From assembly GCA_963921825.1 (NCBI GenBank), contig OY997589.1, positions 56,212,959 through 56,276,958 of the forward strand: DNA of 64,000 bases, in the 5' to 3' direction. The position numbers and the translations under genes were made by a program. Below, one piece after another: positions 32,025-44,052 of this stretch; positions within the stretch are counted from its first letter, which is position 1, and each line of letters begins with the position of its first letter. Source of the DNA: Erodium maritimum. Lineage: Eukaryota; Streptophyta; Magnoliopsida; Geraniales; Geraniaceae. A model generated the notes under the pieces. It did no database searches and was not told where the DNA came from. It worked only from the letters and a program-made list of their open reading frames with translations.

Positions 32025-35000
32025 ATGGCCGCCGTGTAAGTTCCTTTCCAGATTCAATATTTTCCTTGTTTTGATCTCGAAAGTGGATTGCCGGATCCTG
32101 GATTCTTTGCACCATTAAACTCTTTTGCCTTGCTTTAGTTTAGGTTGATTTCAAGTACGAGTCTCCGAAATCTAGTTAGGTTGATGGTTTCCCTTTTGGG
32201 AAATTGTTTGTTTTAGCCATGACATTGTAGGAACATGAGACGTTTTGCTCTGATTCTGATATCTTTTAAGCTTCATACAGAGTTGCTTCTGCTCCTGGGA
32301 AGGTTTTGATGACCGGAGGTTACTTGATTCTGGAGAGGCCCAATGCGGGCCTTGTTCTCAGTACAAATGCTCGGTTCTATGCATTTGTCAAACCCATTTA
32401 TGAAGAAATTAAGCCAGACAGTTGGGCATGGGTGGGTGATTCTTCTGCATTTTCCTCTCACTTGTAGACTTGTTGAACATGTGTTGGATTGACTGTGTGT
32501 TCATTGATAGCTCCAGTGTTTTTACTTATTACTTGAAATGGAGACTGCCTTATTGTATTTTGGAGGGTACATGGATTTTGATCATGTACTAATTAATGAA
32601 TAAATCTAGGAATTTTACTTGAATAGTGCTGTAGATGCTAAATATCCGTGAATTAAACCCTACTTTCCTCAAGTTTCAGTGTATATATAGGGAGAAGTGG
32701 AGGCTTAGTTGAGAAAATTATTACAGGGAATACTTTGGGTATGATGTTGTACTCTGGATATTAGTTTTGTCTTGCAATGAACTAGGAATATTTTAAATTG
32801 GGATGCTAGTAAATGGGCTTAAGATATGTTTTTGTGGAATGGTTTTGTTGGGTGCTAGTTTTATTTCATAATTGATAGGAATAGCTTTACTGATAAATGC
32901 GATTTGATTGCCTTCTCAATCACTTGCAGGGATGGGTTGATGTGAAGTTAACGTCTCCCCAGCTCTCCAGGGAGAACTTGTATAAATTGTCATTGAAACA
33001 CTTGATGCTTCAGTGTGTTTCTTTAAGGTAAGTTTTCATAAATTGTATCCTGTTTTACTATAAATTCCAAGGATGATATAGGAAACACATAAAACGCATT
33101 GTTGAATTAACAGTTGATGTTGATATACTATGTCAGCGAATCAAGAAACCCTTTCGTAGAACAAGTAGTGGAATATGCTGTGGCAGCTGCATATGCAACG
33201 TTTGATGAAACTAAGAAGGATGTGCTGAAAAAACTACTCTTGCAAGGTATAGTTTTGTGTTTCATTTATTTCAACAACGTTGTGAAGTGAAAGGGATACT
33301 AGAATTCCAAGAATCTAATGTTTCACTGGATTAGTTCTGCAGGTCTTGATATTACAATTTTAGGTTGCAATGACTTCTATTCATATCGCAATCAGGTAAT
33401 TGGCCCTTCTGTATATTTACTATCACCTTTTGCAAAGACAAATTGTATGTCACATGTCTTATTTTTTATTTACTCTACTTTTATTCTTTGATGTAAACTA
33501 CCCTATTGTTTTTGCTTATTGTTTGATATTGTAGAGTATAATACTATAACTGTTCTTCTGTTTCCTTGGTGCTGACATATTTTCTTAAAATATAATGCAA
33601 AAACCGTTCATGTAGTATGTAGGAATCTTTAGGGATTTACCTTTTAAGTACAACTGTTTCTACTACTTTGAGGGCTATGAATCCTACATGCTGATGTGTT
33701 GTATCCTTATCCATAGATTGAAGCACGTGGACTTCCTTTGTCACCAGAAGCATTGGCTAGCCTTCCAGCTTTTACATCAATAACATTTAATGCAGAGGAC
33801 TCCCAAGGAGGGAACTGCAAGCCTGAAGTTGCAAAAACAGGATTGGGCTCATCTGCTGCAATGACAACTGCAGTGGTTGCTGCCTTACTTCATTACTTTG
33901 GAGTTGTTAATCTTTCCTCATCTAAAGATCAGCAACTGGGTCTTGATTTGGTGCATGTGATAGCTCAAACGGCTCACTGTATCGCACAAGGAAAGGTTGG
34001 AAGTGGGTTTGATGTTAGTTCTGCAGTTTATGGCAGTCAGCGCTATGTTCGATTTTCTCCAGAAGTGATTTCTTCTGCTCAGGTCTCTCTCTCTGTGTGT
34101 GTGTGTGTGTGTGTTTGCGTGTATGTGTACATGAGGGATACTACCATGGTGGACCACCATGTCTTAGATGCAATAATTTCATGTTTAAGCCCTGTCAGAG
34201 GGATGTCCTTCAGTTAGTGTTCGGTTTGTATACCTTAATCTTTGGTTCTATATGAGGTTTTTCACACTACTAATAACATCTTGCAAGGTTGATGTGTGTT
34301 TCTTTATGTTGCAATGACCATCGGACACCTAGTGTTTTTTGTCTCCCGATATCCCAATCAGTTAAATCATTTCCTTCCATTTACATTTACATGGATATAG
34401 AAATGAATATCCAGTGAGAAATGTTAGTTTAGGTCGAACACATATCACTTGCATATGTTTTGTGAATATATCCTGACATCTTTTGCTAGAATCTGAATTA
34501 GTTTCTTTCTAAATATCTTTGTTTTCTTCATGAAGGTTAAAGGCTTGCCATCTGAAGAAGTTGTTGCTGGCATCCTGAAAGGAAACTGGGACCACCAGAG
34601 GACCCAGTTTTCTTTGCCGCCTCTGATGACTCTTGTAAGTATCTCAAGGTCTAGAGTTTGCTTAGTATTTTTTTGCCACCCTTCATACCATCTATTGTTA
34701 AACTGATGTTTCTCTGGCTACTAAGTACTAACTAATTGCTGATAAAGCGTAATGCAGGACATGTGTAAATTTATGGGATGAATTTGTCTCGCCACTTGTT
34801 TTGCTAGATCATACTCCACTAAATATACTAAATAATATGTCCAGGACACAATATGTTCTTCCTTATGTAGGTTAGTTGAAATGTCCATGCTAAATGTAGG
34901 CAAGTGAGAGAACAGTTGGAACTCTGAAATTATGCAATTACAAACAAATAGCTCCAGGCTGGTTTTATTAAATATTTATTTATTTATCTTGCATTATATG

Positions 35001-37636
35001 AAATATTTTAGATTGTTAAGCCTTTCTTTGTTCCTGAACATATAGACATATTGTTCTCGGAAGTGATTATGATGTTTTATCAGTTACTAGGAGAACCAGG
35101 AACTGGGGGTTCGTCCACACCATCAATGGTAGGAGCTGTGAAAAAGTGGCAAAAGTCTGACCCTCAGAAATCCATAGAGACATGGAGCAAGTTGTCTGAT
35201 GCAAATTCAGCACTTGAAGCACAGTTTAAAAAGTTAAGCACATTAGCAGAAGAACGATGGGATGCATATAAGTGCATGATAAACACTTGCAGTATGCTAA
35301 GATCAGAAAAGGTATTAATCCAGTTCATTTTCTAAATCCTGTAGAGATACTAATATGAAACAAAAATTGCTCAGTAATGTTTAGTATTTCATGATGTATA
35401 TTGGTGATGAGGAAATACATGCTTATATTAGTAAAAATATGAGGATACCTTTTACACCACAACCTGCTTATGAATTTCTTGATTTTGTCTTGTTAAATAG
35501 AATATTCTCCTTTTCAAATAGGCTTTATACGAAGGATCAAGCTACATTTTACTAAGGCTCTAACAAAACGATTCTAGGTCAAAAAAAGGCACTCCTCTCT
35601 CTCCTCTTCTCCTCTCTACCCTAGCACCTCCCTACCGCCCACCATGTACACCACACCACCATTGTCGGCCACCATGCCTACCTCCTCATCGTCGCTTCCG
35701 GTCCTAAAACCTGTGGGACTATCGGTATCTGGCACGTTTCAATCGCCGGGAGGGGAGGCTACAGGCGAGCTGGCCTCCATGGAAGGCCTGACCACACCGC
35801 CGCCTATGGCCCTGCATGTCAGCCCGGACCCATCGCTACTACTCTCGGTGCAATCATCGCAGGGAGCGATCTCAACCCCCCACTGGCCTCCGACTCCCCG
35901 AGAAATCGCTGCCCGTCAGTTGAGGGATAAGGAAGAGGATGCTGAACAACAGGCGAGGGCTCAGCAGCAGCCTCGCCTGGATTCATGAAAGTCCCAAGAG
36001 AGGGGAGGGGGTCTCTTCGGGGGTCTATCCTCCTAGGCTCTGGCCGTCCGGTGCTGGGACGTCTCGGAATGACAGGAAGGGCACCGCATCAAGTTTTAAT
36101 GCTTTATTGTTTTTCTTTTCTTAGTTTGGAGTACTTTGTTTGGATTTCTATTGGTTTTTCTTGTACTAGGTTGAATAAACTTGAAAATGTGGTAAGAGGT
36201 CATCCTCAGTTTGTAGATACGATGAAAAGTAGCGTTTTCTACGGGTCCACGAGAGCCGGGTCGCTTACGGGAGGCTTAGACAATATCCTGGTGCCCAGGG
36301 CTTTGGCCCTACTTTGTAACCCTTGATTTGCATTAATGCACGCCTCTGTTTACCGTTTCAAAATAAAAAAAGCTATATTTTACTTATCGAGATGAAAAAC
36401 TAAGGGGAAATTACATGTCACTACTCTGGTTTATCAAACTTTTGCAGGTCCCTACCCTAAAAAAATTTCTTTCACCTATCACTATCCTGATAGGTGAGAG
36501 AAAATTGTTCAGGGTAGTGACTTGTAATAGATGGATAAACCAGGGTAGTGACATATAATTTCCCCCAAAACTAATGGTTGAGGGACTTTATTTTGAAATA
36601 CTTCACTAAAAAACCCGATAAACAGGGAATCCTAACAACTTATGTTCTAAGAAAATTCTAACTATGATATTTTTTAGTCCCACCTAGTTAGGGTGATTAA
36701 TTTTACTTTTTAAATATTTGCCTATTAATATATTTCCACCTTGTCATTGTTTTTCTATTCACCCCTCCCTGTATTGATACTTTGAGATGCTGTTGGTAAT
36801 CACATGACAGTGGCTGGAGCAAGCAACTGAATCAAGCCATGAAGCAGTTGTTAAAGCATTGTTAGGTGCAAGAGACGTAATGCTTGAAATCAGATATCAT
36901 ATGAGACATATGGGTGAGGCTGCAGGTGTTCCGGTAGGTTCATTTCTCATTAATTTACTGAATTGCTCTCTTCTTGTCCTTCTACATATTTTGTCATATT
37001 TCCATTAAACAAAAGGTATGCTAAGTTGTATATTATACTATCAGAGGATCAAATCTCTAGAAACTAATTTAGTGATCTCTGATGGTATAATGCATATCCT
37101 TCTATATGTTTCCTCCCTTGGTACGCATGAAGAAAAGCTGTCTAGTAGACAAAGCTCCTACTGTTAGGCTGGAGTGGGTTATTAACCTCGTATCCTATAA
37201 GTCCCAAGTCTTCTATTTTAACACTGAGTTTGGTAGCAAAAGATAAAAATAATGATAGAAATGTACGTATCTAACTGTGAGAGAAAACAAAAACTTATCT
37301 CCCCTAATCTCTTATGTGCCATGCTCATTCCATACATTCAAAGATAGTTTTCTTTTTTCAAAATTGCAGATTGAACCTGAGTCACAAACTCATCTTTTGG
37401 ATGCTACCATGAACTTGGAAGGAGTTTTGTTGGCTGGAGTTCCTGGAGCAGGTGGATTTGATGCCGTCTTTGCTATCACATTGGGAGATTCTAGCAGCAA
37501 TGTGGCCAAAGTATGGAGCTCACTCAATGTCCTAGCCCTCTTAGTTAGAGAAGATCCACGGGGAGTTTCCATAGAAAATGGCGACCCAAGAACCAGTGAA
37601 GTCACATCAGGCATTTCTTCAATTCAAATAGATTAA
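32025..37636 (+). CDS. PMK: Phosphomevalonate kinase, 10 exons
   Basis: GHMP-family kinase that phosphorylates 5-phosphomevalonate to 5-diphosphomevalonate with ATP in the mevalonate route to sterols and other isoprenoids. My splice model, all GT-AG and in phase: 32025-32035, 32281-32431, 32930-33027, 33137-33246, 33343-33395, 33717-34082, 34536-34634, 35084-35311, 36811-36933, 37370-37636. It totals 1506 bases, 501 aa, close to the roughly 505 aa of Arabidopsis PMK as I recall it. Recognised words: SAPGKVLMTGGYLVLERPNA at the N-terminus; the ATP-binding loop KTGLGSSAAMTTAVV in exon 6; GKVGSGFDVSSAVYGSQRYV; GEPGTGGSSTPSMVGAVKKW in exon 8; and LLAGVPGAGGFDAVFAITLG, the C-terminal GHMP motif, in exon 10. 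It ends SIQID-stop. The start is fixed by the MAAV-VASAPGKV match to plant PMKs. No damage is seen. Intron 8 is enlarged by two insertions. Confidence 0.95.
34083..34130. repeat. CT/GT dinucleotide repeat at the start of PMK intron 6
   Basis: Directly after exon 6 (ends 34082) the donor reads GTCTCTCTCTCTGTGTGTGT and continues as (GT)n to about 34113, with minor interruptions after. The donor GT is itself the first unit of the repeat, so length changes would reach up to the splice site. Confidence 0.85.
35556..36369 (+). mobile_element. Poly(A)-type retroposon in PMK intron 8
   Basis: An 814-bp insert flanked by AAGCTACATTTTACTAA (35539-35555) and AAGCTATATTTTACTTA (36370-36386), 15 of 17 identical. 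It ends in an A-rich tail (AAAATAAAAAA). This is target-primed retroposition by a LINE machinery. It carries a 114-codon Pro/Ser/Thr-rich open stretch at 35644-35988, which I do not recognise and which may be a shortened LINE ORF1 or a captured transcript. Same strand as the gene. The two differences in the duplication suggest it is not very recent. Confidence 0.8.
36404..36566. mobile_element. 163-bp foldback MITE in PMK intron 8
   Basis: The left arm GGGGAAATTACATGTCACTA and the inverted right arm GGGGGAAATTATATGTCACT pair through CTGGTTTATC. The flanks are AAAACTAA at 36396-36403 and again at 36567-36574, a perfect 8-bp duplication as made by hAT-type elements. No coding capacity. Confidence 0.85.
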
Positions 37637-37935
37637 ATTCCATTATTTCTTGAAACTGCATGTGCTAAATTATGACAAGAACGTCTCTGGATTTGGTGGC
37701 ACTTGTATTGAAGATCAAATGATTCCTAAAGCAAAGCAATAAATGTAGACACTGATTGATCTTGTTGTTGTAACTATACTGAATAATGTACAATAAAGTT
37801 TCTTCCAACATTGGAAAATTTACCAGTAATCATCACGGGAGCAGCTGAATATGTACAATGCAGTTTCTTCCAAAATTAGAAAATCATTACAGGAGCAAGT
37901 CTCATCTCTGAAATGGTGGACTTGATTCCTATCCC
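37637..37935 (+). terminator. PMK 3' UTR with poly(A) signal
   Basis: AATAAA at 37792-37797 lies about 155 bases after the stop codon, a plausible polyadenylation signal. The cleavage site is not visible from sequence. The UTR-like sequence ends before the MITE at 37939. Confidence 0.5.
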
Positions 37936-37938
37936 TTA

Positions 37939-38122
37939 GAGCATCAACAATGGAGGGGCTAATCTGTAGGGTCGAATCAAGGTGTCTTCTTGAGAGAGAG
38001 AAGACTCAGATTCATCGATGCAAGGAGAGAGAATCATCACTTTCAAGAAGAAGAAAAAAAACTGTTTTTACCCTTTTTAATCACTGATTCGAGCAATAAT
38101 AGACCCCATAGTGGGTGTGCTC
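37939..38122. mobile_element. Tourist-like MITE, 184 bp
   Basis: The left end GAGCATCAACAATGG and the inverted right end GAGCACACCCACTATGG form the terminal repeats. TTA flanks both sides (37936-37938, 38123-38125). The end sequence resembles the Harbinger ends at 8431 and 19168, so it was probably moved by a PIF/Harbinger transposase. It lies just behind the PMK 3' UTR. Confidence 0.78.
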
Positions 38123-38175
38123 TTACACTGATTGTTCAGAGATCAATGAAACGAATTTAGTGTCAAGTGTGACAA

Positions 38176-38475
38176 TCACTGCACATCTTGAAATCTTATG
38201 GGAGATCCCTGAGATGTATGTATCCGTACAAAAACAATAGCTAACTTTTGACTATGCCCTTTCACTTTATCCCTCTTCTCTTCTTCATTCACATCAAGCA
38301 ACACTTGAGATGTGTGTGGTGAATAGCCTTCAAATTTCAGTTGCCTCTCCATTTGGTGAATCATCTCATACACCCCTTTGCATTGAGGTTGCACCATGAA
38401 TCAAACATGTACACCTTTGAGGTTTGCCCATGAATCTGTATTTCCTTCATGCCACAAGCCCAATCTAGCATGAGC
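38176..38475 (-). pseudogene. C-terminal fragment of a DYW-type PPR protein
   Basis: The minus-strand frame 38397-38176 reads KGVYEMIHQMERQLKFEGYS, then TSQVLLDVNEEEKRDKVKGH, SQKLAIVFVRIHTSQGSPIR. This is the E+/DYW boundary of plant organelle RNA-editing PPR proteins (usual wording: GYvPdTsqVLlDVdEEeKe, hSEkLAiafGLi). Upstream, another frame gives EIQIHGQTSKVYMF, the W.e..gkvh.F word. In working DYW deaminases the HSE glutamate is catalytic; here it is HSQ. PPR repeats and the remaining DYW part are absent. A dead scrap of a host gene. Confidence 0.75.
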
Positions 38476-38479
38476 TGCA

Positions 38480-41455
38480 ATGAAAGCACTGCAGAAAGCC
38501 CGGACCGACCCTATACATTTTGTGGCCTTAAGTTAAAATACAAAAATTGGGCTTTTATAAATGACCAACAATTTCCCTAACCAATGTGCAAATTGAGATC
38601 AATGACGGAGGAATAAGTTAAACTAATTCACAAGTCCAAGATTTGTAATTACTTTAAAAGATGTATTTTTTTCTCATTTTCAGATCAAAACTGAGTGCAC
38701 GGCCAATTTGGATCACAATGAAACCAAATTGGGGCAGTAAAGGAGTTTTTCATGTCATTGGTATCATATCTTTCTCACATTAAGCTCAAAGTAAATAACT
38801 ATGATGAAGCAGTACAGCTTAACACACTTTAACATACTTACATTAAATATCTTGTTTGTATAAATTATCCCTATCATCAATCTTTATAAGAAAACTATCA
38901 AGAGATAAATAACAAATCAAGTCATCAATCAAAGCCCCAGTCATTTAGCAATCAAAATAGAGAGCATAAAATAAAAACGCATTGATGCTCACTAAATAAT
39001 TTAAGAATATGTAAATCCAAATATTTAGGGTGTTTTCGAAAGTTCCAGCATCTATTGCTCTTGTCTTGAAAGTTCTAGCCGGATCTCGTGCACCAACGAC
39101 TATGCCGCAATCCGATCTTGTAGTCGTTGTCGTGCAACCTACCATAGATGGAAAGTTCTCTCCATGCCTGCTAGGGTTTCGTTCGCGCAACAAGTAGTTA
39201 CCAAGCCGTTGGCTCCCCTCACCACCAATGACGTGCCTCCGGTTTATGTTCTGGTCCCACCTGATACCCCCACCGCCTCTGAAGCCGTCATCGGTGTATC
39301 CACCTCCTTGGCCTCCACCGATGCCTCCTCCTCGATCTATGATTGTTTGGTTCTGGCTTATTCTATCTGCTTTGTTCCTTTTTGCAAGGTTTATGTGTAG
39401 GGAGCGACGATTCAGGAATTTTACCTAAATATTCAGAGACTTTTATCGGGATGAATACCTGAATCACGTATGACCCCTCATTGTTACTGACGAGGTCAAG
39501 TTCGCTTCCAGGGTCCTACTCCGGGAGGAGTCTCTGGGACGAGCCACCACTCCCAGCCAGACTGCCAGATTCAAGTTCGGTAGCTCATTTAACAAAACGA
39601 GGCCTTGGAGAGCAGGGACCAAGCAGCGTTTAAGCCCTATTTTGAGCGGTTGTTAAAAAAATTGGATCCTTTTGGATTTTATTTTTGTTCTAGTTTTGCT
39701 TTCAATTCCTGTTTTAGTTATATTTCTTGCTTTAGCTCTGATTATTATAACCTGTTTTCTTTTGGATCGGTTTTTTACCAAAGGTTATTGGACCATTATT
39801 CCTCCAAGATTAATGGCCAGTGTCCTGACTCTGTTTTACTAATTAATAAAACTATTTATTATTCTAAATAAATTATAATTATATATAATTAAAAAGATTA
39901 ATATGAAAAAAATGAATGATTTTTTCTGGAAAGAAAAAAATTCTCTACAAAAACATTTCTTTTTATTATAAATCATAAATTTAGAAAATAAGGGAGAGAA
40001 TGAAGTCAATCAATTACCCAAGACAGATGTACCGTGTACGTGTATGTGAAATACTAGAAAGTAAAAACTCCACTTATGAGATCAAATGTCCAAAAACAAT
40101 TGCAACAAGACGTAGGCTTTACCATATTTGATATTTCAACTCTTCTTTTCTTATTTTTTTTTTAATTTTCTCTGTCCATAATTTGCGTCCGTTTTTCAAT
40201 AGAAGAGTACATCTCTCTTTTTTTTTTTTTTGAAATAGAGTACATGTCTTTCATATATGCAAGAGAAGTCGGTATAAAGGAATATGAGTGGGTCCATGGT
40301 AATTAAAACAAATGTTTTTTTTTGGAAAAATGAAACGTTGTATAGTAAAGACGAATTGAACTAAGAGTAGAGTGATATGGGCTTGTAAATAGATCCAACT
40401 TTTAAAATTTTGGGGACTTAAATGGGATGGAGGTTAAGTGGGCGGACCGACCCTGCATAAAGAAATGCTCTTATGCCCATATGCTTAAACAGTATAAGAG
40501 AGGGCTATGTTGCCACACTTGTCATACATATTGATCATGTAGCTCTGAACAAACAAATCATCAAGTCCAAACTTTGAGAGTTGTCCGTGAACATGCATTC
40601 TCTTCTCGTTTACAGAGACACATAGTGGGTATAACCACTCCGTAGATTATCTGAATCAAATGGTTATAGAGACACAAACTATATTTACAAACACGAAGAT
40701 GTATACACAAACGAAAGCTTTATTAAATATAGATTTTACAAGAGGACAAACATGAGACTCATAACTTCTCTCAACACTCGTTCTGGGTAGACAAGTTTTG
40801 CGGATGATTAATGTTAATGCCTCTATTTATAATGTCTGAGTCTAATTCTTACTATTCATTTGTGACCCTTATTATTCGCGGATGACCCTTACTATTACAG
40901 ACGTAACCCTAGTGGCTTTTATGCATAAGCTAATGATCTTTACTATTCTTATTCTTGGTCTTACATGAAAAATCCTATCGCCGACGCCATAAAACGATGG
41001 TGGTTATCTCATCACATCTTGTAGTGGATCTTCATAGGCCTTATTGCACACACATGTTATAGGTTACACTACCTACTGGTTATTAGATACATAGACATCA
41101 TAACCAACATTATTACATGTATAATACATAGTCCATATCAACTATTATTTTGAGTGATTTTAACTGAGAATTGGCTTGTCAAGATTGACTATGTGATGTC
41201 TTTGAATCAAGATGTTGAAATAAAAAATACCACGATCTTTAATCTTCCCAAAAATGGAGGATTCATAGTCCATGCTTCCCGGTTATATCTCGTCACTTAA
41301 TCAGTGGGACCCTTTACAGGCTATATAGAGTACAAACTGATCGCACACGATAAAGCCCATATTACAAAAACTAGGTTTGGTCCATTAGGAGTTAAATAAC
41401 TATAAATTGGGCTTTTTTTTTTGTTATGTGTTGTGTTTGGTACTGATTCTATTGA
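38480..41455. other. AT-rich spacer, possible retroposed fragment at 39020-39880
   Basis: No gene is supported. 39100-39660 is GC-richer than its surroundings and has an open stretch from 39164 (MPARVSFAQQVVTKPLAPLT, Thr/Pro-rich). It is followed by a T-rich then A-rich end (39640-39890). This pattern resembles a retroposed LINE ORF1 start or cDNA, but no clean target duplication was found. The rest, including 40000-41450, shows nothing recognisable. Confidence 0.35.
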
Positions 41456-41463
41456 CTTTTAAC

Positions 41464-41839
41464 AAAGGTTCTAAAATTCGTTAGGCACTAGTCGGACGGT
41501 TATGGCCTTCAGAGACTAAACGGGGATTAATCGGAGACTAATCGGATTTGTATTTTTCTATTTTAATTTTTTTAATAGATATATTACTATATATATATAA
41601 AAGATATTAACTTCCTTATATTAAAAATGGTAACAAATATTTAAAATACCTAAAAAATAACGCCAAACAATTTAGAAGCACAACCCCTAATATCTCCAAC
41701 ACCGAACAATTCTGGACAACCATCTAATGATTTTAATTTAGTCATCATAATAAGCAAAATTGTTCTAGGTGCCTAGGCGCTTAGCCGGGTCGGCTAGGCA
41801 CAAAATTTGGCCTAGGCGGGCGCCTAGTCGAGAACACTG
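41464..41839. mobile_element. hAT-like MITE, 376 bp
   Basis: CTTTTAAC occurs at 41456-41463 and again at 41840-41847, an 8-bp target duplication. The right end, inverted, reads CAGTGTTCTCGACTAGGCGC, a common start of plant hAT-type MITEs. The left end is similar but decayed (AAAGGTTCTAAAATTCG). The element contains the word CCTAGGCG and related GGCGCCTAG motifs near its right end. No coding capacity. Confidence 0.7.
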
Positions 41840-41847
41840 CTTTTAAC

Positions 41848-42978
41848 ACACTTACACACATTCTCTCACCTATATTGGGAGCTTAAGCACAACCAAAACG
41901 ATTTTTTGAAACGAATAGACATAAGTGTTTTTATTCAACGTAGTGGCTCCAATTTATAACAGAATTCAGGATCATAGATCCTAGAATCCAGAATATAGTC
42001 TGATACACCCGTAGGTTTACCGACGCTCGTGGAACTGTAGAAGAAATCTACTTTGCATCGTAGAAAGAAAAAATAAACAGACAAATAAACACATAAACGA
42101 ATACATAAAACTATAGAGCCTACGATACCAGTTCTTATGAAACCCAAAGCTTTCGCGGTGGGGCATTCTGGTCTTGTCGGTTCGTGGTCTTAATTCGCTA
42201 GAATTCCCACGGATGGGATTGCGTTTTGATGGGATCGGTAAGGTAGATCAAGCGATGGCGCAACACACCGACAACCTCCCTCGAAGGTTCAGCTCATAAC
42301 ATGGCTTCACCCAAACGGGCAACCAATAAATTGACTTCATACAATACCGAAACTCAAATATGTCGACCCGAAATTGGGCTGCAGAACGAGACAAATGCAT
42401 AGGAGAAGGAAGGGTAAAAAGTAAATAAGAAACAATAGAAAACAAAGAAGAACAAAGAGGAGAGAGTCGCTATCGACGACGACAACAACTAGGGTTTTGG
42501 CTTTTTTTCTTTGTTGTCTAGAGAGCTTTTTTTCCTCCTCGGTTGTCCAACACAACCAAAACTTAAAGAAAGAGAACTCAATAAAATTTATTTGGTTAAA
42601 TATTGAAACATACGGTTAAGTATTGGTCACGAACAGTATACTACCCAATGTTTCAAAATCACAAATGCGAACATAAAATATTAGTCACGCGATCTAAGCA
42701 TCCACGTGACGAATTCTGATTGGATTTTTTGTTGGCACCTGTTGGAAAAAGGCGTGAACTTGGTTATTTAAATCCCCACAAAGCAGATGAAGAGGAAGGA
42801 GAAACATCGTCCACTACAATAGAATTGCAGGTCCTGGACGATGGCTGTGTTTTGGTATCATCCTCCCTCGACGATGTTGGGTATGAAAATCTGATGAATG
42901 AATTCAAAACCAAAATTCGAATCAACGTAGGGATTTATGGTGAATCGGATTTTAATAGATTGTTTTGTTTTTTGGCAG
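41848..42978. other. Spacer without a recognised gene
   Basis: 41900-42560 has short antisense open stretches with no recognisable domain. A plus-strand open stretch from 42720 (MDFLLAPVGKRRELGYLNPH, then acidic KADEEEGETSSTTIELQVLD) runs into the myo-inositol oxygenase scrap in another frame. It is too short and unfamiliar to call a gene. Confidence 0.4.
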
Positions 42979-43060
42979 CAAGTACGATCTGTACAGCAAA
43001 AGCAAGGTTCTGGTGGATGTGGAGAAAGTTAAGTCTTACTATCTTTCCCTAATAAAAAAA
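42979..43060 (+). pseudogene. Last-exon fragment of myo-inositol oxygenase
   Basis: After an acceptor-like TTTTTTGGCAG (ending 42978) the frame reads KYDLYSKSKVLVDVEKVKSY, then YLSLIKK. This matches the C-terminal exon of plant MIOX, which normally continues with a YFP..L.W ending that is missing here. MIOX opens myo-inositol to glucuronate for cell-wall precursor supply. No upstream MIOX exons are visible nearby. It is a captured or left-over exon. Confidence 0.75.
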
Positions 43061-43378
43061 GGCGTCACCTACTCAGTAACACTGTCACCTTTCCTAATTT
43101 ATCAATAAAGCGTCACATATTCAGTGGGAATCCGTGGCTTTTTGGTGAATAACAAAAGTGACAGTGTGTTCTTGTTTAAAAGCAGCATTTTACATTTGAC
43201 TCTCAGTCAAACTGCCGTGTTTTTCTTCTATAGATAAAAACATTTGGGTTCGGAACTTCTGACCCCTTACTAATAATTTCCGCTTTGAAAGTGATGGGAT
43301 TTTTTAAAGCTCGAATTTGAAACAGAAAATTATTGTTTTCATCTCATGTCTGCATTGCAATTATATGGTTTGTGCAAG

Positions 43379-43483
43379 TCTGAGTTCGTTTTTATCAATC
43401 CAAACTCGCAAGGGCAGTGTGGTTGTGGAGAGTCCTTTATGACAACAAGCAATGCAGCGACAGCAAAGCAAGATGGTACCTAA
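43379..43483 (+). pseudogene. Last-exon fragment of an IscA-like Fe-S assembly protein
   Basis: The frame reads SEFVFINPNSQGQCGCGESF, then MTTSNAATAKQDGT and a stop at 43481-43483. This is the C-terminus of plant mitochondrial IscA-like proteins, whose CGCGES cysteines help bind iron or an Fe-S cluster. The cysteine motif is intact. An AG acceptor lies just upstream (GTGCAAG). I could not find earlier exons. The downstream sequence may be its old 3' UTR. It sits about 320 bp after the MIOX scrap on the same strand. Confidence 0.78.
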
Positions 43484-43795
43484 GAATTTGGAAGTGACTT
43501 GTCCATAATCCGATTTTTGGCATCACTGTGAGTACTAATAAAGCTTCGTTTGCAAAAAGGTCTCTGGCAGAATCGAGGCATCAACCTAAACATTGTGTGG
43601 AAGTGTTCTCTTTCGTCTCAACATTCCCAAAACATTTTGTCCTCTCATAATCATGCTATACATGTTCACTGATTTTACCAGTAATCTGTATATAGATTTC
43701 AAATAGCTATCATCTTTGTGTATATAAGTGAAAGAAGTTTTCATGTTCTGGTTAAAAATGGCTTGAATAGTATGCTGTTTTTATTGATTGCCAGT

Positions 43796-44052
43796 ACAAA
43801 ATTATTGCATATAGTTATTACCTACTATTGCACGTAACTATTGTCAACTTTAAACTTTTACATCCAACTACCTTAACTTTCAGAAAAATACACTTCCTTG
43901 ACCCAACTCTCAAGATATACTATTTTTTCGTCGTCTTAATAATTTCGTCATGTTCTGGTAGTTGTGACGTCTTTCTTCAGAATAGGGCCAATGGCATTTT
44001 CGTCATTTTTGGCAAAACAAAGCTGTGTAAAACACATTATCTGCAATTAACA
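43796..44052. mobile_element. Probable MITE related to the one at 45006
   Basis: Begins near AAATTATTGCATATAGTTAT and ends near CATTATCTGCAATTAA, whose inverse resembles the ends of the 45006-45385 element. It shares internal words such as CTATTGTCAACTTTAAA and TTTTCGTCAT with that element. Ends are approximate and no target duplication was read. Confidence 0.45.

Noticed and set aside
42720-43052. 110-codon open frame as a new host gene
   Set aside because: Its second half overlaps the MIOX exon in a different frame and its first half has no recognisable domain; a chance frame is more likely.
37939-43500. A Helitron carrying the PPR, MIOX and IscA scraps
   Set aside because: Not called as a feature because no 5' TC end, 3' hairpin with CTRR, or Rep/helicase sequence was found; kept only as a testable idea.
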